27,361 nucleotides of DNA from CAZFAP01 sp964516325 (GTDB lineage Bacteria; Auribacterota; JABMQX01): assembly GCA_964516325.1 (NCBI GenBank), contig CAZFAP010000050.1, positions 1 to 27,361 on the forward strand, read 5' to 3'. Positions 1-7,100 of this stretch are shown here, piece by piece. Every line of letters starts with the position of its first letter. Position 1 is the first letter of the stretch. A program made the translations under genes and the position numbers. The notes beneath the pieces were generated by a model. That model saw nothing but the letters and a program-made list of their open reading frames with translations. It ran no database searches and had not been told where the DNA came from.

Positions 1-3000
1 TGGCCTTGAGTTGCGCTCCCGTAAGAGTCCAGGTGATGTTCCCGCCGGCGACCACAGCGCCCGGAGCGACTACGTCCGCTTCCGTCAGACCCGTCGGAAT
101 CTTCTCTCGCACGGTTACGCTGCTCGGTTTGTTGTTCGGGTTGACCTTGAACGAGAGGCTGACGTCCGTCGTGCCGAGGGGCTGATAGGACACCGGCAGC
201 GTCCTCGCCGCGTAGGCGTCGGCCAGGACGATAGAGGGACCAAACGCGTAATACAGGTCGGTGTACTCCACGTCGCTGCGGTCGGTGAAGCGGACGGCGA
301 GCTGGTTTCCGCCGCCTCCTTCGTGGAGCTTCAAGGTCATGGAGTTGATGCCTTTGAAGAGTGTGAAGTCAGCGCTCCGCTCGATGCCGACATCGCCCGG
401 GTCACCGTCCCAACTGTTCCGCATGAAGGCAAGCGCTCCATTATTCCAGCACCGCATCTCGTCGTCGTGCCGGAAGATGGCTCTTGCGTCCCTCTGTTCC
501 GGCGAGATAATGTAGATGTGGTACATCTGGACGAAGTTGTCCAGACCTTCATCCGCGAACCAGCCGGTGGCATCGTGCTGGGGAGTCCAGACCATCGGAT
601 TCCTCGTCCCGGTGACGCCCGTCCCGGTGAAATCGTACGCATCGTCCTCAAGGGGATTCACCATCGCCTGACCGCCAAACGCCGCCAGCTGGTCGGTGTC
701 GATGCCCAATGGGGAGAGAATCCTGTCGGTGGGGTTCGTTCCAAGATGGAGCAGGTCTGTCAGGTATCCCGGACCTACAGGATAGATCGGCGCGGCAAGC
801 TTGTTCCTCACCTGAACTTTCACTTCGTCGGTGCTGACTCCGCCCGCTTTGTCGTCCACCTTCAACTGGAACGTCATGTCCTCCGTGTAGCTCCAGATAA
901 TGGGCGCCGTAAACTGAACCGTCGCGGTCGTCTTGCCCGTAACGCCCATATCCGTCCCTGCGGTCTGAGTCCACAGGTACGTCAGATTCCCCGTGGTGCT
1001 CAGAGAGCCTGTGCCGTCCAGATTCGCGGTGCTCCCTTCGGGTGCTATCTGATCAGGGCCGGCAACGGCGGTCGTAACGAGGTTCTTCACCGTGATGCGG
1101 ACATCGCTGTCGCTCCCGCTGTTGGTGCCGTCGCTGACCGTCAGCTTGAAGACGAAGAGCTCGTCCTTCGTGACCACCGGCGCCTGGAACGTCGCCCCTG
1201 CGCTGTTGGCGTTCTGGAGAGTTACGGGCATTCCGGGGGGGCCGCTCACGAACGACCAAGCATAGCTCGTCAAGGCGCCCACCGTCGAGAAGGAGAAACT
1301 CCCGTCGAGGGTGGCCGTGCCTCCCTCTCCGAACTCCGCATCCATGCCTTGAACGACGAGAGGACCCTGGCTCTGGTCTCCGAAGACCTCCAGCTCGGAT
1401 ATGGAGGTGAAGGAGTTAATCCCGCCGGGGGTGCCCGCAATTCTGACTCCGGTCCCGCGAAGGGTTGGAATCAGGAGGTCGTACCGGGTGAAGGGCTCCT
1501 TCCCCGAACGGGCCTCACTGAACTCGTAGGGGGGCAAAATGTTCTGTATGGGGACGTCTTTCCAGGTGGCGCCGTCCTGCGTATATTGAACCTTCATCCT
1601 CGTAAACCAACCGCCGTCCGCCCCAAACTGGCCGGTGTAATAAACAATGTGGTCGAAGAAGTACTGCTGATTCCACATGTAGCCCCAGAAGTCTTCGGCT
1701 TTGTACAGCCCACTATTGCTATCGTTATTGTCGGCAAAAGCCCTGTCATTCATGCCAGCGACGGACAGGCGGGAGAAGACGTATGTGACGCCCTGAACCG
1801 CGTCGAGGGGCGGTCTTGTTCCGCCCTGGGCTGCGGGGCGAGCCAGATTGGGCATGGCCATGTACGTTACGTCCTCGGAGTAGGCCCCGTGTTTGGTGGG
1901 AGTGCTATGTTTGTTCTCACCTCTCACAGCGACGGTCCGCACCTGGCCTTCAAAAAGCCCTGTGAATGTGTAAAAGGCGTTTGCGGTGTTGTACATCCAG
2001 AAGTATTCGTCGCCGAGCTTCATCGCAATCTGATACTGCGTGGCGTCAAGAATTGGGTCCCATTCCAACTTGAAGCCGAGGTCTCCCGGCAGGTCCAAGG
2101 GATACACGCGGAAGTTGCTCGGGGCGATCTTCGGTGGGTTTGCCGCAAGGACGGTGATGTTAACATCATCACTGCTTTCGCCCTCGGAGAGAGAGACCAC
2201 TGTCAGCTTGAATGAGAGCTGGTAGCCAATCTCCACGGCAGTCGTGTCAAAATAGACCTGCGCCTGATTCGGAGACGGCTTCAGAGCAGCCAGCAACCTG
2301 TCGAGACCGGCGGTCTGCTCCCACTTGAAGCTCGTGGCGTCGTCGGGACCGATGCCGTTCAGAGTAACTGTCTGGCCGGAATCCGCGAGTTGGTCGGGGC
2401 CGGCGCTGGTAACGCTGGCCGGGTTGGCGGAAATCCTCAGGGTAGCCCAGTCCTCCTGATTGTTCCAGGAATCGGCGCTGACGGCATACCACCAAAGCTG
2501 GCTTTCGCGGCCGCTACCATCATCGTCGTCATCCACGTTCACAGTGAATCCGATGATGTCCCCAATCTCGAGGGCCTGTCCACCGCCGGTGTCAAAGCTC
2601 GTGAACGGAAGCGCCACCTCCACGCAAAAGCCTTTGGAGGTCGTCTGCGCGGCACGCCACTCCGTCCCCGAAAGGCCGATAGTGGCATTGTCGCTGGCGT
2701 CAGTTCGCATGTCTGACGTGATGAGCAACTGGAAACCCCTTCGATCGTTGTCCTGGGCCGTACCCAGTTCATCGGCGTCACAGAAAATCTCCACACAGTC
2801 GTCATCCCAGGTGCTCGTTCCGCTATCTGCGAAGACCACCTCGTCGGTAACATCGAAGCCGATGTAGAGGGTGTCGCCATCATGGCAGATGTACAGGTCG
2901 TAGCTGAGGTCAGAATCGCTGCCGATAGCGCCGGGCGAGGTATCAACGCCCGTGTCGCGCGCCACATGGATGGGCTCGACACCCCGCCACTCGTCGGCAT

Positions 3001-3127
3001 TGATAGCGCCGTCAATGGTAATCACTCGGTTCGTCTTCAAGGCTACTGCTTCCGGCAACTGCCCCCAAACTGCATAGCTGCTGACGAGGAGACTTAGGAA
3101 AAGAAAGAAGGCGAGCGTTCGTTTCAT
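1..3127 (-). CDS. Secreted multidomain CBM9 / PKD / discoidin-like surface protein, 3' end outside window
   Basis: A single uninterrupted minus-strand frame runs from ATG at 3127 to the left edge (1042 codons, no stop). The start follows a strong GGAGGTG (3132-3138). The N-terminus is a signal peptide (MKRTLAFFLFLSLLVSSYA). Domains read by eye are: residues ~28-225, a CBM9-like beta-sandwich (DGAINADEWRG, then LYIGFDVTDEVV and WDDDCVEIFCDA); ~235-325, PKD/REJ-like (AGPDQLADSGQTVTLNG); ~330-405, Fn3-like (FKLEWDPILDATQYQIAM); ~425-585, discoidin/F5-8-like, ending GINSFTSISELEVFGD; ~588-680 and ~683-775, two PKD-like modules (VAGPDQIAPEGSTANLDG); ~780-1000, a beta-rich module I cannot name; and ~1005 onward, a DUF11-like repeat. 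CBM9-type modules bind sugar chain ends in known enzymes; whether a catalytic domain follows cannot be seen. The role is inferred: an extracellular glycan-binding or surface protein. It is divergent from the isomerase gene at 3525. Confidence 0.88.
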   Translation of the reverse strand, partial: MKRTLAFFLFLSLLVSSYAVWGQLPEAVALKTNRVITIDGAINADEWRGVEPIHVARDTGVDTSPGAIGSDSDLSYDLYICHDGDTLYIGFDVTDEVVFADSGTSTWDDDCVEIFCDADELGTAQDNDRRGFQLLITSDMRTDASDNATIGLSGTEWRAAQTTSKGFCVEVALPFTSFDTGGGQALEIGDIIGFTVNVDDDDDGSGRESQLWWYAVSADSWNNQEDWATLRISANPASVTSAGPDQLADSGQTVTLNGIGPDDATSFKWEQTAGLDRLLAALKPSPNQAQVYFDTTAVEIGYQLSFKLTVVSLSEGESSDDVNITVLAANPPKIAPSNFRVYPLDLPGDLGFKLEWDPILDATQYQIAMKLGDEYFWMYNTANAFYTFTGLFEGQVRTVAVRGENKHSTPTKHGAYSEDVTYMAMPNLARPAAQGGTRPPLDAVQGVTYVFSRLSVAGMNDRAFADNNDSNSGLYKAEDFWGYMWNQQYFFDHIVYYTGQFGADGGWFTRMKVQYTQDGATWKDVPIQNILPPYEFSEARSGKEPFTRYDLLIPTLRGTGVRIAGTPGGINSFTSISELEVFGDQSQGPLVVQGMDAEFGEGGTATLDGSFSFSTVGALTSYAWSFVSGPPGMPVTLQNANSAGATFQAPVVTKDELFVFKLTVSDGTNSGSDSDVRITVKNLVTTAVAGPDQIAPEGSTANLDGTGSLSTTGNLTYLWTQTAGTDMGVTGKTTATVQFTAPIIWSYTEDMTFQLKVDDKAGGVSTDEVKVQVRNKLAAPIYPVGPGYLTDLLHLGTNPTDRILSPLGIDTDQLAAFGGQAMVNPLEDDAYDFTGTGVTGTRNPMVWTPQHDATGWFADEGLDNFVQMYHIYIISPEQRDARAIFRHDDEMRCWNNGALAFMRNSWDGDPGDVGIERSADFTLFKGINSMTLKLHEGGGGNQLAVRFTDRSDVEYTDLYYAFGPSIVLADAYAARTLPVSYQPLGTTDVSLSFKVNPNNKPSSVTVREKIPTGLTEADVVAPGAVVAGGNITWTLTGAQLKA

Positions 3128-3184
3128 TGTGCACCTCCATGAGAAGTTAGGAAAGACACTGTAACTTCATCGGCGACGTTATGA

Positions 3185-3218
3185 TTTATACTTTGAGCGC
3201 CCAACCGTTCTCTGTCAA
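3185..3218 (-). promoter_or_regulatory. Possible promoter of the CBM9/PKD surface protein gene
   Basis: Read on the minus strand, TTGACA (3218-3213) is followed by TATAAA (3190-3185), about 60 bases before the ATG at 3127. The individual boxes are good, but the spacer is 22 bases, well over the usual 16-18, so only one box may be functional. Low confidence. Confidence 0.3.
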
Positions 3219-3226
3219 GCCCTAAA

Positions 3227-3242
3227 TTGGCACAAACGCCAA
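3227..3242. repeat. Inverted repeat TTGGC-N6-GCCAA, candidate operator
   Basis: TTGGC (3227-3231) and GCCAA (3238-3242) form a perfect 5-bp inverted repeat around a 6-base centre. It lies just upstream of the possible -35 of the minus-strand gene and inside the divergent gap. The size and symmetry fit a dimeric repressor or activator site, but no regulator gene is in the window. Confidence 0.4.
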
Positions 3243-3524
3243 ATCAAACGTTGCGCACGTAACACCAATTATGCCATTGGGTCAGGCCCCCCGGGAATGC
3301 ACGAAAATCTCGAGACCGGCGAGCAGCCTTCGGGTAGTTTCTAACGGAACCCGAACGACACAATAGACCTTTGCTGGACAATGAAGGCGCGATAGACTGA
3401 CGCCGGTCCTCTCGAGTATGGGCTTTGTGCCGTCCAAGCCAAATTCGTGACGGGCGCAGATAGCAAACATCAAGCGATGAATGTGACCTTTGAATAAACG
3501 AACAGCAAAGGAAAGGAGCAGCAG

Positions 3525-4403
3525 ATGGGTACCACAAGACGTGAATTTTTTGGACACACCGGCAAAGGCATCTTCGGCGCGGCTCTCGCCGGCGGGTTGG
3601 GCGCAACGGTGAGTCAGCGCGCTCACGCGATGAGTGAGGTTCGCAAACCGGTCAAGTTCCGCATTGGCGCAATGGACGGGACCATCGGGCAGGGAGGTCC
3701 GGAGGCTCTCGCGGTCGCCAAAGAAATCGGATTGGAGGGAGTCCAAATTGACGCCGGAGGCGCGGCGGATAAGTTGAGCGTTTGCCAGCCGGAAGTCCAG
3801 CAGCGGTACAAGGACGCGATGGAGAAGACTGGCATGGCGGTAGCTTCCATCTGCATGGGGCTTCTGAACGGCAATCCGTTGATCTCCGATTCCCGGGCGC
3901 CGGGTTGGGCCTCGGCTACAATCGAGGCGGCGGCGAATCTGAAAGCGAAAGTGATTCTCGTCGCATTTTTTGGTCGCGGCACACTGAAAACCCAGGAGGA
4001 AAAGGACAAGGCTGCTGAAATCCTCAAGCCGCTGGCGCCGAAGGCGGAAAAGGCGGGCGTGATCCTCGGCATCGAAAACACCCTCTCCGCAGAAGACAAC
4101 ATCCGGATTGTTGACAAAATCAAGTCTCCTGCCGTGCAGGTCTATTACGATGTCGCCAACTCCACGTTCAACGGCTACGATGTCCCGAAGGAAATTCGCC
4201 TGCTCGGGAAGCGAATCTGCGAGCTCCACTTCAAGGACAGCACTCTCCTCGGACAGGGGAAGGTGAATTACCCGGCGATCCGCGAGGCTGTTCGGGACAT
4301 CAGTTACGAGGGTTGGATCATTCTCGAGGGCGCGAACCCGCTCGGCCCGAAGATCAGCGGCGCCTACAATGCCGGATTCGTCCGCGGGCTACTCCTCGAT
4401 TAG
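3525..4403 (+). CDS. Tat-exported sugar isomerase/epimerase-like TIM-barrel protein
   Basis: A 292-residue protein of the xylose isomerase-like TIM-barrel family (AP endonuclease 2 / sugar phosphate isomerase-epimerase superfamily). The N-terminus is a twin-arginine signal (TTRREFFGHTGKG, then a small-residue hydrophobic stretch and a likely cut near QRAHA, residue ~35), so the folded protein should be exported. The usual metal/substrate residues are visible: Glu184 in GIEN, Asp209 in YYDVAN, His235 in ELHFKD and Glu268 in ILEGAN. Start ATG follows AAAGGAG with a 6-base gap. It leads a probable operon with an SGNH esterase (121-bp gap) and a sulfatase. Because it is exported, a free sugar or glycan end is a likelier substrate than a sugar phosphate (inference). 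The exact reaction is unknown; related family members include inosose dehydratases and 3-keto-sugar enzymes. Confidence 0.9.
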   Translation: MGTTRREFFGHTGKGIFGAALAGGLGATVSQRAHAMSEVRKPVKFRIGAMDGTIGQGGPEALAVAKEIGLEGVQIDAGGAADKLSVCQPEVQQRYKDAMEKTGMAVASICMGLLNGNPLISDSRAPGWASATIEAAANLKAKVILVAFFGRGTLKTQEEKDKAAEILKPLAPKAEKAGVILGIENTLSAEDNIRIVDKIKSPAVQVYYDVANSTFNGYDVPKEIRLLGKRICELHFKDSTLLGQGKVNYPAIREAVRDISYEGWIILEGANPLGPKISGAYNAGFVRGLLLD

Positions 4404-4451
4404 GCTGCCAAAGTCCGGCCGAGGCAGCGAGGCGCAATTTGCCTGAACGCA

Positions 4452-4475
4452 GCGCCGGGTTGCATATTCCGGCGC
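4452..4475 (+). repeat. Perfect 7-bp inverted repeat between the isomerase and esterase genes
   Basis: GCGCCGG (4452-4458) and CCGGCGC (4469-4475) flank a 10-base loop, about 50 bases after the isomerase stop. There is no T-run after it, so it is not a standard intrinsic terminator. It could protect or process the transcript, or cause partial termination in the operon. Confidence 0.5.
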
Positions 4476-4508
4476 GCGGCGGCTGTTGCCCACGAGCACA
4501 GAACATCC

Positions 4509-4516
4509 AAGGAGGG
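4509..4516 (+). promoter_or_regulatory. Ribosome binding site that fixes the SGNH gene start
   Basis: AAGGAGGG lies 8 bases before ATG at 4525. The open frame extends further upstream, to an ATG at 4486 without such a site, so 4525 is the better start. Confidence 0.8.
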
Positions 4517-4524
4517 CTATTGTT

Positions 4525-5277
4525 ATGAAGACACCGGGCCTCCCAGCACTGTTCGACAACCCCTGGGCCAAGATGCTTTTCGTCGGAGGGGTTCTCCTGA
4601 TGGCCATGTCGAATGGTTTGGCGGAGGAGAGAGACTTCATGCTGAAGGATGGCGATACGATTGCCTTTCTCGGCGACAGCATCACGGAGGCAGGAACGGG
4701 CCAGGAGGGGTACATTACGCTGTTCAAGCTCGCCTGCGGCGTGAACGGCTATGAGGTCAAAGCGATCAACGCGGGAATCAGCGGACACAAATCGAACGAT
4801 ATGCTTGCCCGTCTTCAGCGGGACGTGGTTGATCGGCATCCCACGTGGGTCAGCATCTCGTGCGGAGTCAACGATGTCTGGCACGGAGAGAAAGGCGTTC
4901 CCCTCCCGGACTACAAGAAAAACATGACGGAGATTGTGGACCGCTGCCTATCAGCCGGAATCAAAGTTCTTCTCCTTACGGCAACGCCGATATATGAAGA
5001 TGCAAACAGCAAGGAAAACCAGAAGCTTGCCCCCTACAACGATTTTCTCAGGGAACTCGCAAAGGAGAAAAAGGTCGTGCTCTGCGATTTGAACAAGGCT
5101 TGCTTGTCCGTCTATGCGGAAAAACGCGCCGACAAGAATGTGTTGACTACCGACGGGGTCCACATGAATCCCAGGGGGAATCGGCTTATGGCGCGCGAGA
5201 TTTTCCGCGCGCTCGGCGCGACGCAGCAGGAGACCAGGCAAGCCGAGGCGCGCTGGGAATTGCAGGGAAACCCCTGA
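4525..5277 (+). CDS. Secreted SGNH/GDSL-type esterase
   Basis: A 250-residue SGNH hydrolase. All four conserved blocks are present: GDSIT (residues 50-54, nucleophile Ser52), NAGISG (Gly85, oxyanion), GVND (Asn116) and DGVHMN (Asp210 and His213). A basic N-terminus, a hydrophobic stretch (residues ~15-32) and small residues up to LAEE look like a signal peptide, so it probably acts outside the cytoplasm. The start was moved to ATG 4525, which has AAGGAGGG in front of it and gives the signal peptide directly. This family commonly removes acetyl or other acyl groups from sugars. Its place between a sugar isomerase-like gene and a sulfatase suggests de-esterification of a decorated polysaccharide. 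The substrate itself cannot be read from sequence. Confidence 0.9.
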   Translation: MKTPGLPALFDNPWAKMLFVGGVLLMAMSNGLAEERDFMLKDGDTIAFLGDSITEAGTGQEGYITLFKLACGVNGYEVKAINAGISGHKSNDMLARLQRDVVDRHPTWVSISCGVNDVWHGEKGVPLPDYKKNMTEIVDRCLSAGIKVLLLTATPIYEDANSKENQKLAPYNDFLRELAKEKKVVLCDLNKACLSVYAEKRADKNVLTTDGVHMNPRGNRLMAREIFRALGATQQETRQAEARWELQGNP

Positions 5278-5312
5278 AAAGGAACCTGCACTCGCACTAC
5301 GGTTTGCCAAGC

Positions 5313-5334
5313 GTTTTCCGCGTTTGTTTTCCGC
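5313..5334 (+). repeat. Short direct repeat before the sulfatase gene
   Basis: GTTTTCCGC occurs twice, at 5313-5321 and 5326-5334, giving a 13-base period in the 90-bp gap between esterase and sulfatase. Function unknown; it could be chance or a weak regulator site. Confidence 0.35.
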
Positions 5335-5367
5335 TTTGCACTATGGGCGTATCATGGAGACGAAAAA

Positions 5368-6813
5368 ATGGGAGCAGGATGGAACGACAATCTGAGCAGA
5401 CGAGATTTTCTTCGAGGACTTGGAGCGGCCGGGCTCGCCTTGCCTTTGGCGCGCGGTCTATCGAGCTTAGCAGCTGAGGCTGCGAGAAGGAAGCGCAACA
5501 TCGTTTTCATTCTCATTGACGACATGCGGTTCGACTCGATGAGCTGCATGGGGCATCCTTTCCTGAAGACCCCGCACCTCGACCGCATGGCGAAAAATGG
5601 CATCCTGTTTGAGAACGCCTTCGTAACGACCTCGCTCTGCTCGCCGAGCCGCGCCTCGATTCTAACGGGTCAATATGCCCACCTCCACGGCATCCTCGAC
5701 AACGCGACCGCTCTCCCGCCCACGACGAGAACCTTCCCCGTTGAACTCCAGAAAGCGGGGTACGCGACTGCCTTCATCGGCAAATGGCACATGGGCGGGA
5801 GCAGCGACGAGCCGCAGCCCGGTTTTGACCATTGGGTGAGTTTCCGTGGGCAGGGAGTCTATGTGAACCCGACCTTCAATGTGGACGGGAATCGAATGCG
5901 CCGCGAGGGCTACGTGACGGACCTCATCACTGAGTACTGTGTGAATTGGCTCAAACAGCAGAAGGACAAGCCGTTCCTGCTTTACATGGCGCACAAGGCG
6001 GTTCACGCGGAGTTCACGCCCGCCCCTGGACACAAGGATGCTTTCTCCGACGTGAAAGTGCCGCATCCAGCCTCCATGGCGGACACGCCCGAAAACTACG
6101 CGGGCAAGCCCCAATGGGTTCGCAGGCAGCGCCATACCTGGCACGGCGTGGATTACATGTATCACGACGGTACGGACTTCGACCGCTTCGTGATTGACTA
6201 TAACCGCACGATGCTCGGAGTTGACGACAGCGTCGGCACGCTGCTCCGAACGCTCGAGGAACTCGGGACTCTTGATTCCACTCTCGTCATTTTCACGAGC
6301 GACAACGGATTCCTTCAGGGCGAGCACGGTCTCATTGACAAGCGCTGCATGTACGAGGAATCAATCAAAGTCCCCATGATCGTTCATTGCCCCGAAATCG
6401 TTCCCGGCGGTCGCAGAAGCCAGAGAATTGTCCTCAACATTGACATCGCCCCGACCATCCTCGATGCTGCCGGTGTGCCAATCCCTGAAGGAGTGCAGGG
6501 CGCATCGTTCCTGCCGGTCGCGCGTGGGAATGAGACCGCGTGGCGAGATGCCATGCTCTACGAGTATTTCTGGGAGCGACCCTTCGTCTCGACTCCGACG
6601 GTCTTCGGTGTCCGCACCGAGAGATACAAATACTGCTGGTATCACGGCATCTTCGACCTCAACGAGCTTTACGACCTCAAGGAAGACCCGCACGAGATGC
6701 GAAACCTGATTGACGACCCGCGCTATTTCGAGGTCCGCCAGGAAATGGAGAGGGAGCTGCGTGAGCTGATGACCAAGTACGGTGCGACGATGGTCCCGAA
6801 ATTCAAAGCTTGA
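5368..6813 (+). CDS. Tat-exported type I sulfatase (formylglycine-dependent)
   Basis: A 481-residue sulfatase of the alkaline-phosphatase-like superfamily; it should hydrolyse a sulfate ester, probably on a sugar. The N-terminus has a twin-arginine signal (LSRRDFLRGLGAAGLALPLA). The metal-binding pair Asp51-Asp52 (ILIDDMRFD) is followed by CSPSR (91-95), the C-x-P-x-R motif in which Cys91 is converted to formylglycine. Other matches are GKWHMGG (from Lys139) and SDNG (311-314), followed by Lys325. Length and order match the family. GGAGA lies 7 bases before the ATG. It is likely co-transcribed with the esterase (90-bp gap). Activation needs a formylglycine-generating or anaerobic sulfatase-maturating enzyme, and none is encoded here. 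The C-terminal Trp- and Tyr-rich region resembles the iduronate-2-sulfatase / choline-sulfatase-like branch; the substrate is unassigned. Confidence 0.95.
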   Translation: MGAGWNDNLSRRDFLRGLGAAGLALPLARGLSSLAAEAARRKRNIVFILIDDMRFDSMSCMGHPFLKTPHLDRMAKNGILFENAFVTTSLCSPSRASILTGQYAHLHGILDNATALPPTTRTFPVELQKAGYATAFIGKWHMGGSSDEPQPGFDHWVSFRGQGVYVNPTFNVDGNRMRREGYVTDLITEYCVNWLKQQKDKPFLLYMAHKAVHAEFTPAPGHKDAFSDVKVPHPASMADTPENYAGKPQWVRRQRHTWHGVDYMYHDGTDFDRFVIDYNRTMLGVDDSVGTLLRTLEELGTLDSTLVIFTSDNGFLQGEHGLIDKRCMYEESIKVPMIVHCPEIVPGGRRSQRIVLNIDIAPTILDAAGVPIPEGVQGASFLPVARGNETAWRDAMLYEYFWERPFVSTPTVFGVRTERYKYCWYHGIFDLNELYDLKEDPHEMRNLIDDPRYFEVRQEMERELRELMTKYGATMVPKFKA

Positions 6814-7012
6814 TCGGCGTGCCGTGCAGACCGCTCCGGCAGGCGAGGAGATTCGCACCCAGAACCGCACAGGGTGTCCGGGAAAGAAACCGAGGCAAAA
6901 GCTGCCATTGACGCCGCCCCTATTCCCGTCCAGACCGGGAACCAAACAACCGACTTCCACTCGCCCGTTTCGGCCCGATGTGCCAACCAGATTCTTCCAT
7001 GTAATCAGGGCA

Positions 7013-7041
7013 TGGCAATGAGGCTGCGATTTTGATAGAAT
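7013..7041 (+). promoter_or_regulatory. Possible promoter of the giant TSP3 gene (two overlapping readings)
   Basis: In the 287-bp gap before the giant gene, TGGCA (7013-7017) and TGC (7025-7027) give a GG-N10-GC spacing like the -24/-12 elements of sigma-54 promoters. The same stretch contains TAGAAT (7036-7041), five of six matches to a sigma-70 -10 box, but with only a weak -35. Either reading would give a leader of about 50-60 bases. The rest of 6814-7100 holds only a weak inverted repeat (TTCCCG/CGGGAA, 6923-6941) and no gene. Confidence 0.25.
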
Positions 7042-7100
7042 AATGTTGTGAGTCTTGACGTTTCTTACTAACGGAACGCTGTTCTCAGAGAGGGGGCACG

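Larger units (their letters stand above)
3128..3524. other. Divergent intergenic region (397 bp)
   Basis: This gap separates the minus-strand surface protein from the plus-strand isomerase gene, so it should carry promoters for both. I see an inverted repeat (3227-3242), a perfect TTGACA with a distant TATAAA facing the minus gene, and AAAGGAG at 3512-3518 as ribosome binding site for the plus gene. No convincing -35/-10 pair facing the plus gene and no small coding frame with a good start were found. The open frames antisense to the isomerase gene spill into this gap but are shadows. Confidence 0.7.

Noticed and set aside
11..2215. Plus-strand open frame of 734 codons
   Set aside because: It is antisense to the minus-strand surface protein, which has a signal peptide, a ribosome site and recognisable domains through the whole stretch. 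The plus-strand product is Arg/Val-rich with no domain.
3282..4229. Minus-strand frame of 315 codons opposite the isomerase-like gene
   Set aside because: The plus-strand protein has a Tat signal and all catalytic-type residues; the minus product shows no family features.
6923..6941. Intrinsic terminator after the sulfatase gene (TTCCCG/CGGGAA)
   Set aside because: Only a 6-bp stem with a 7-base loop, more than 100 bases past the stop and without a T-run; too weak to call.
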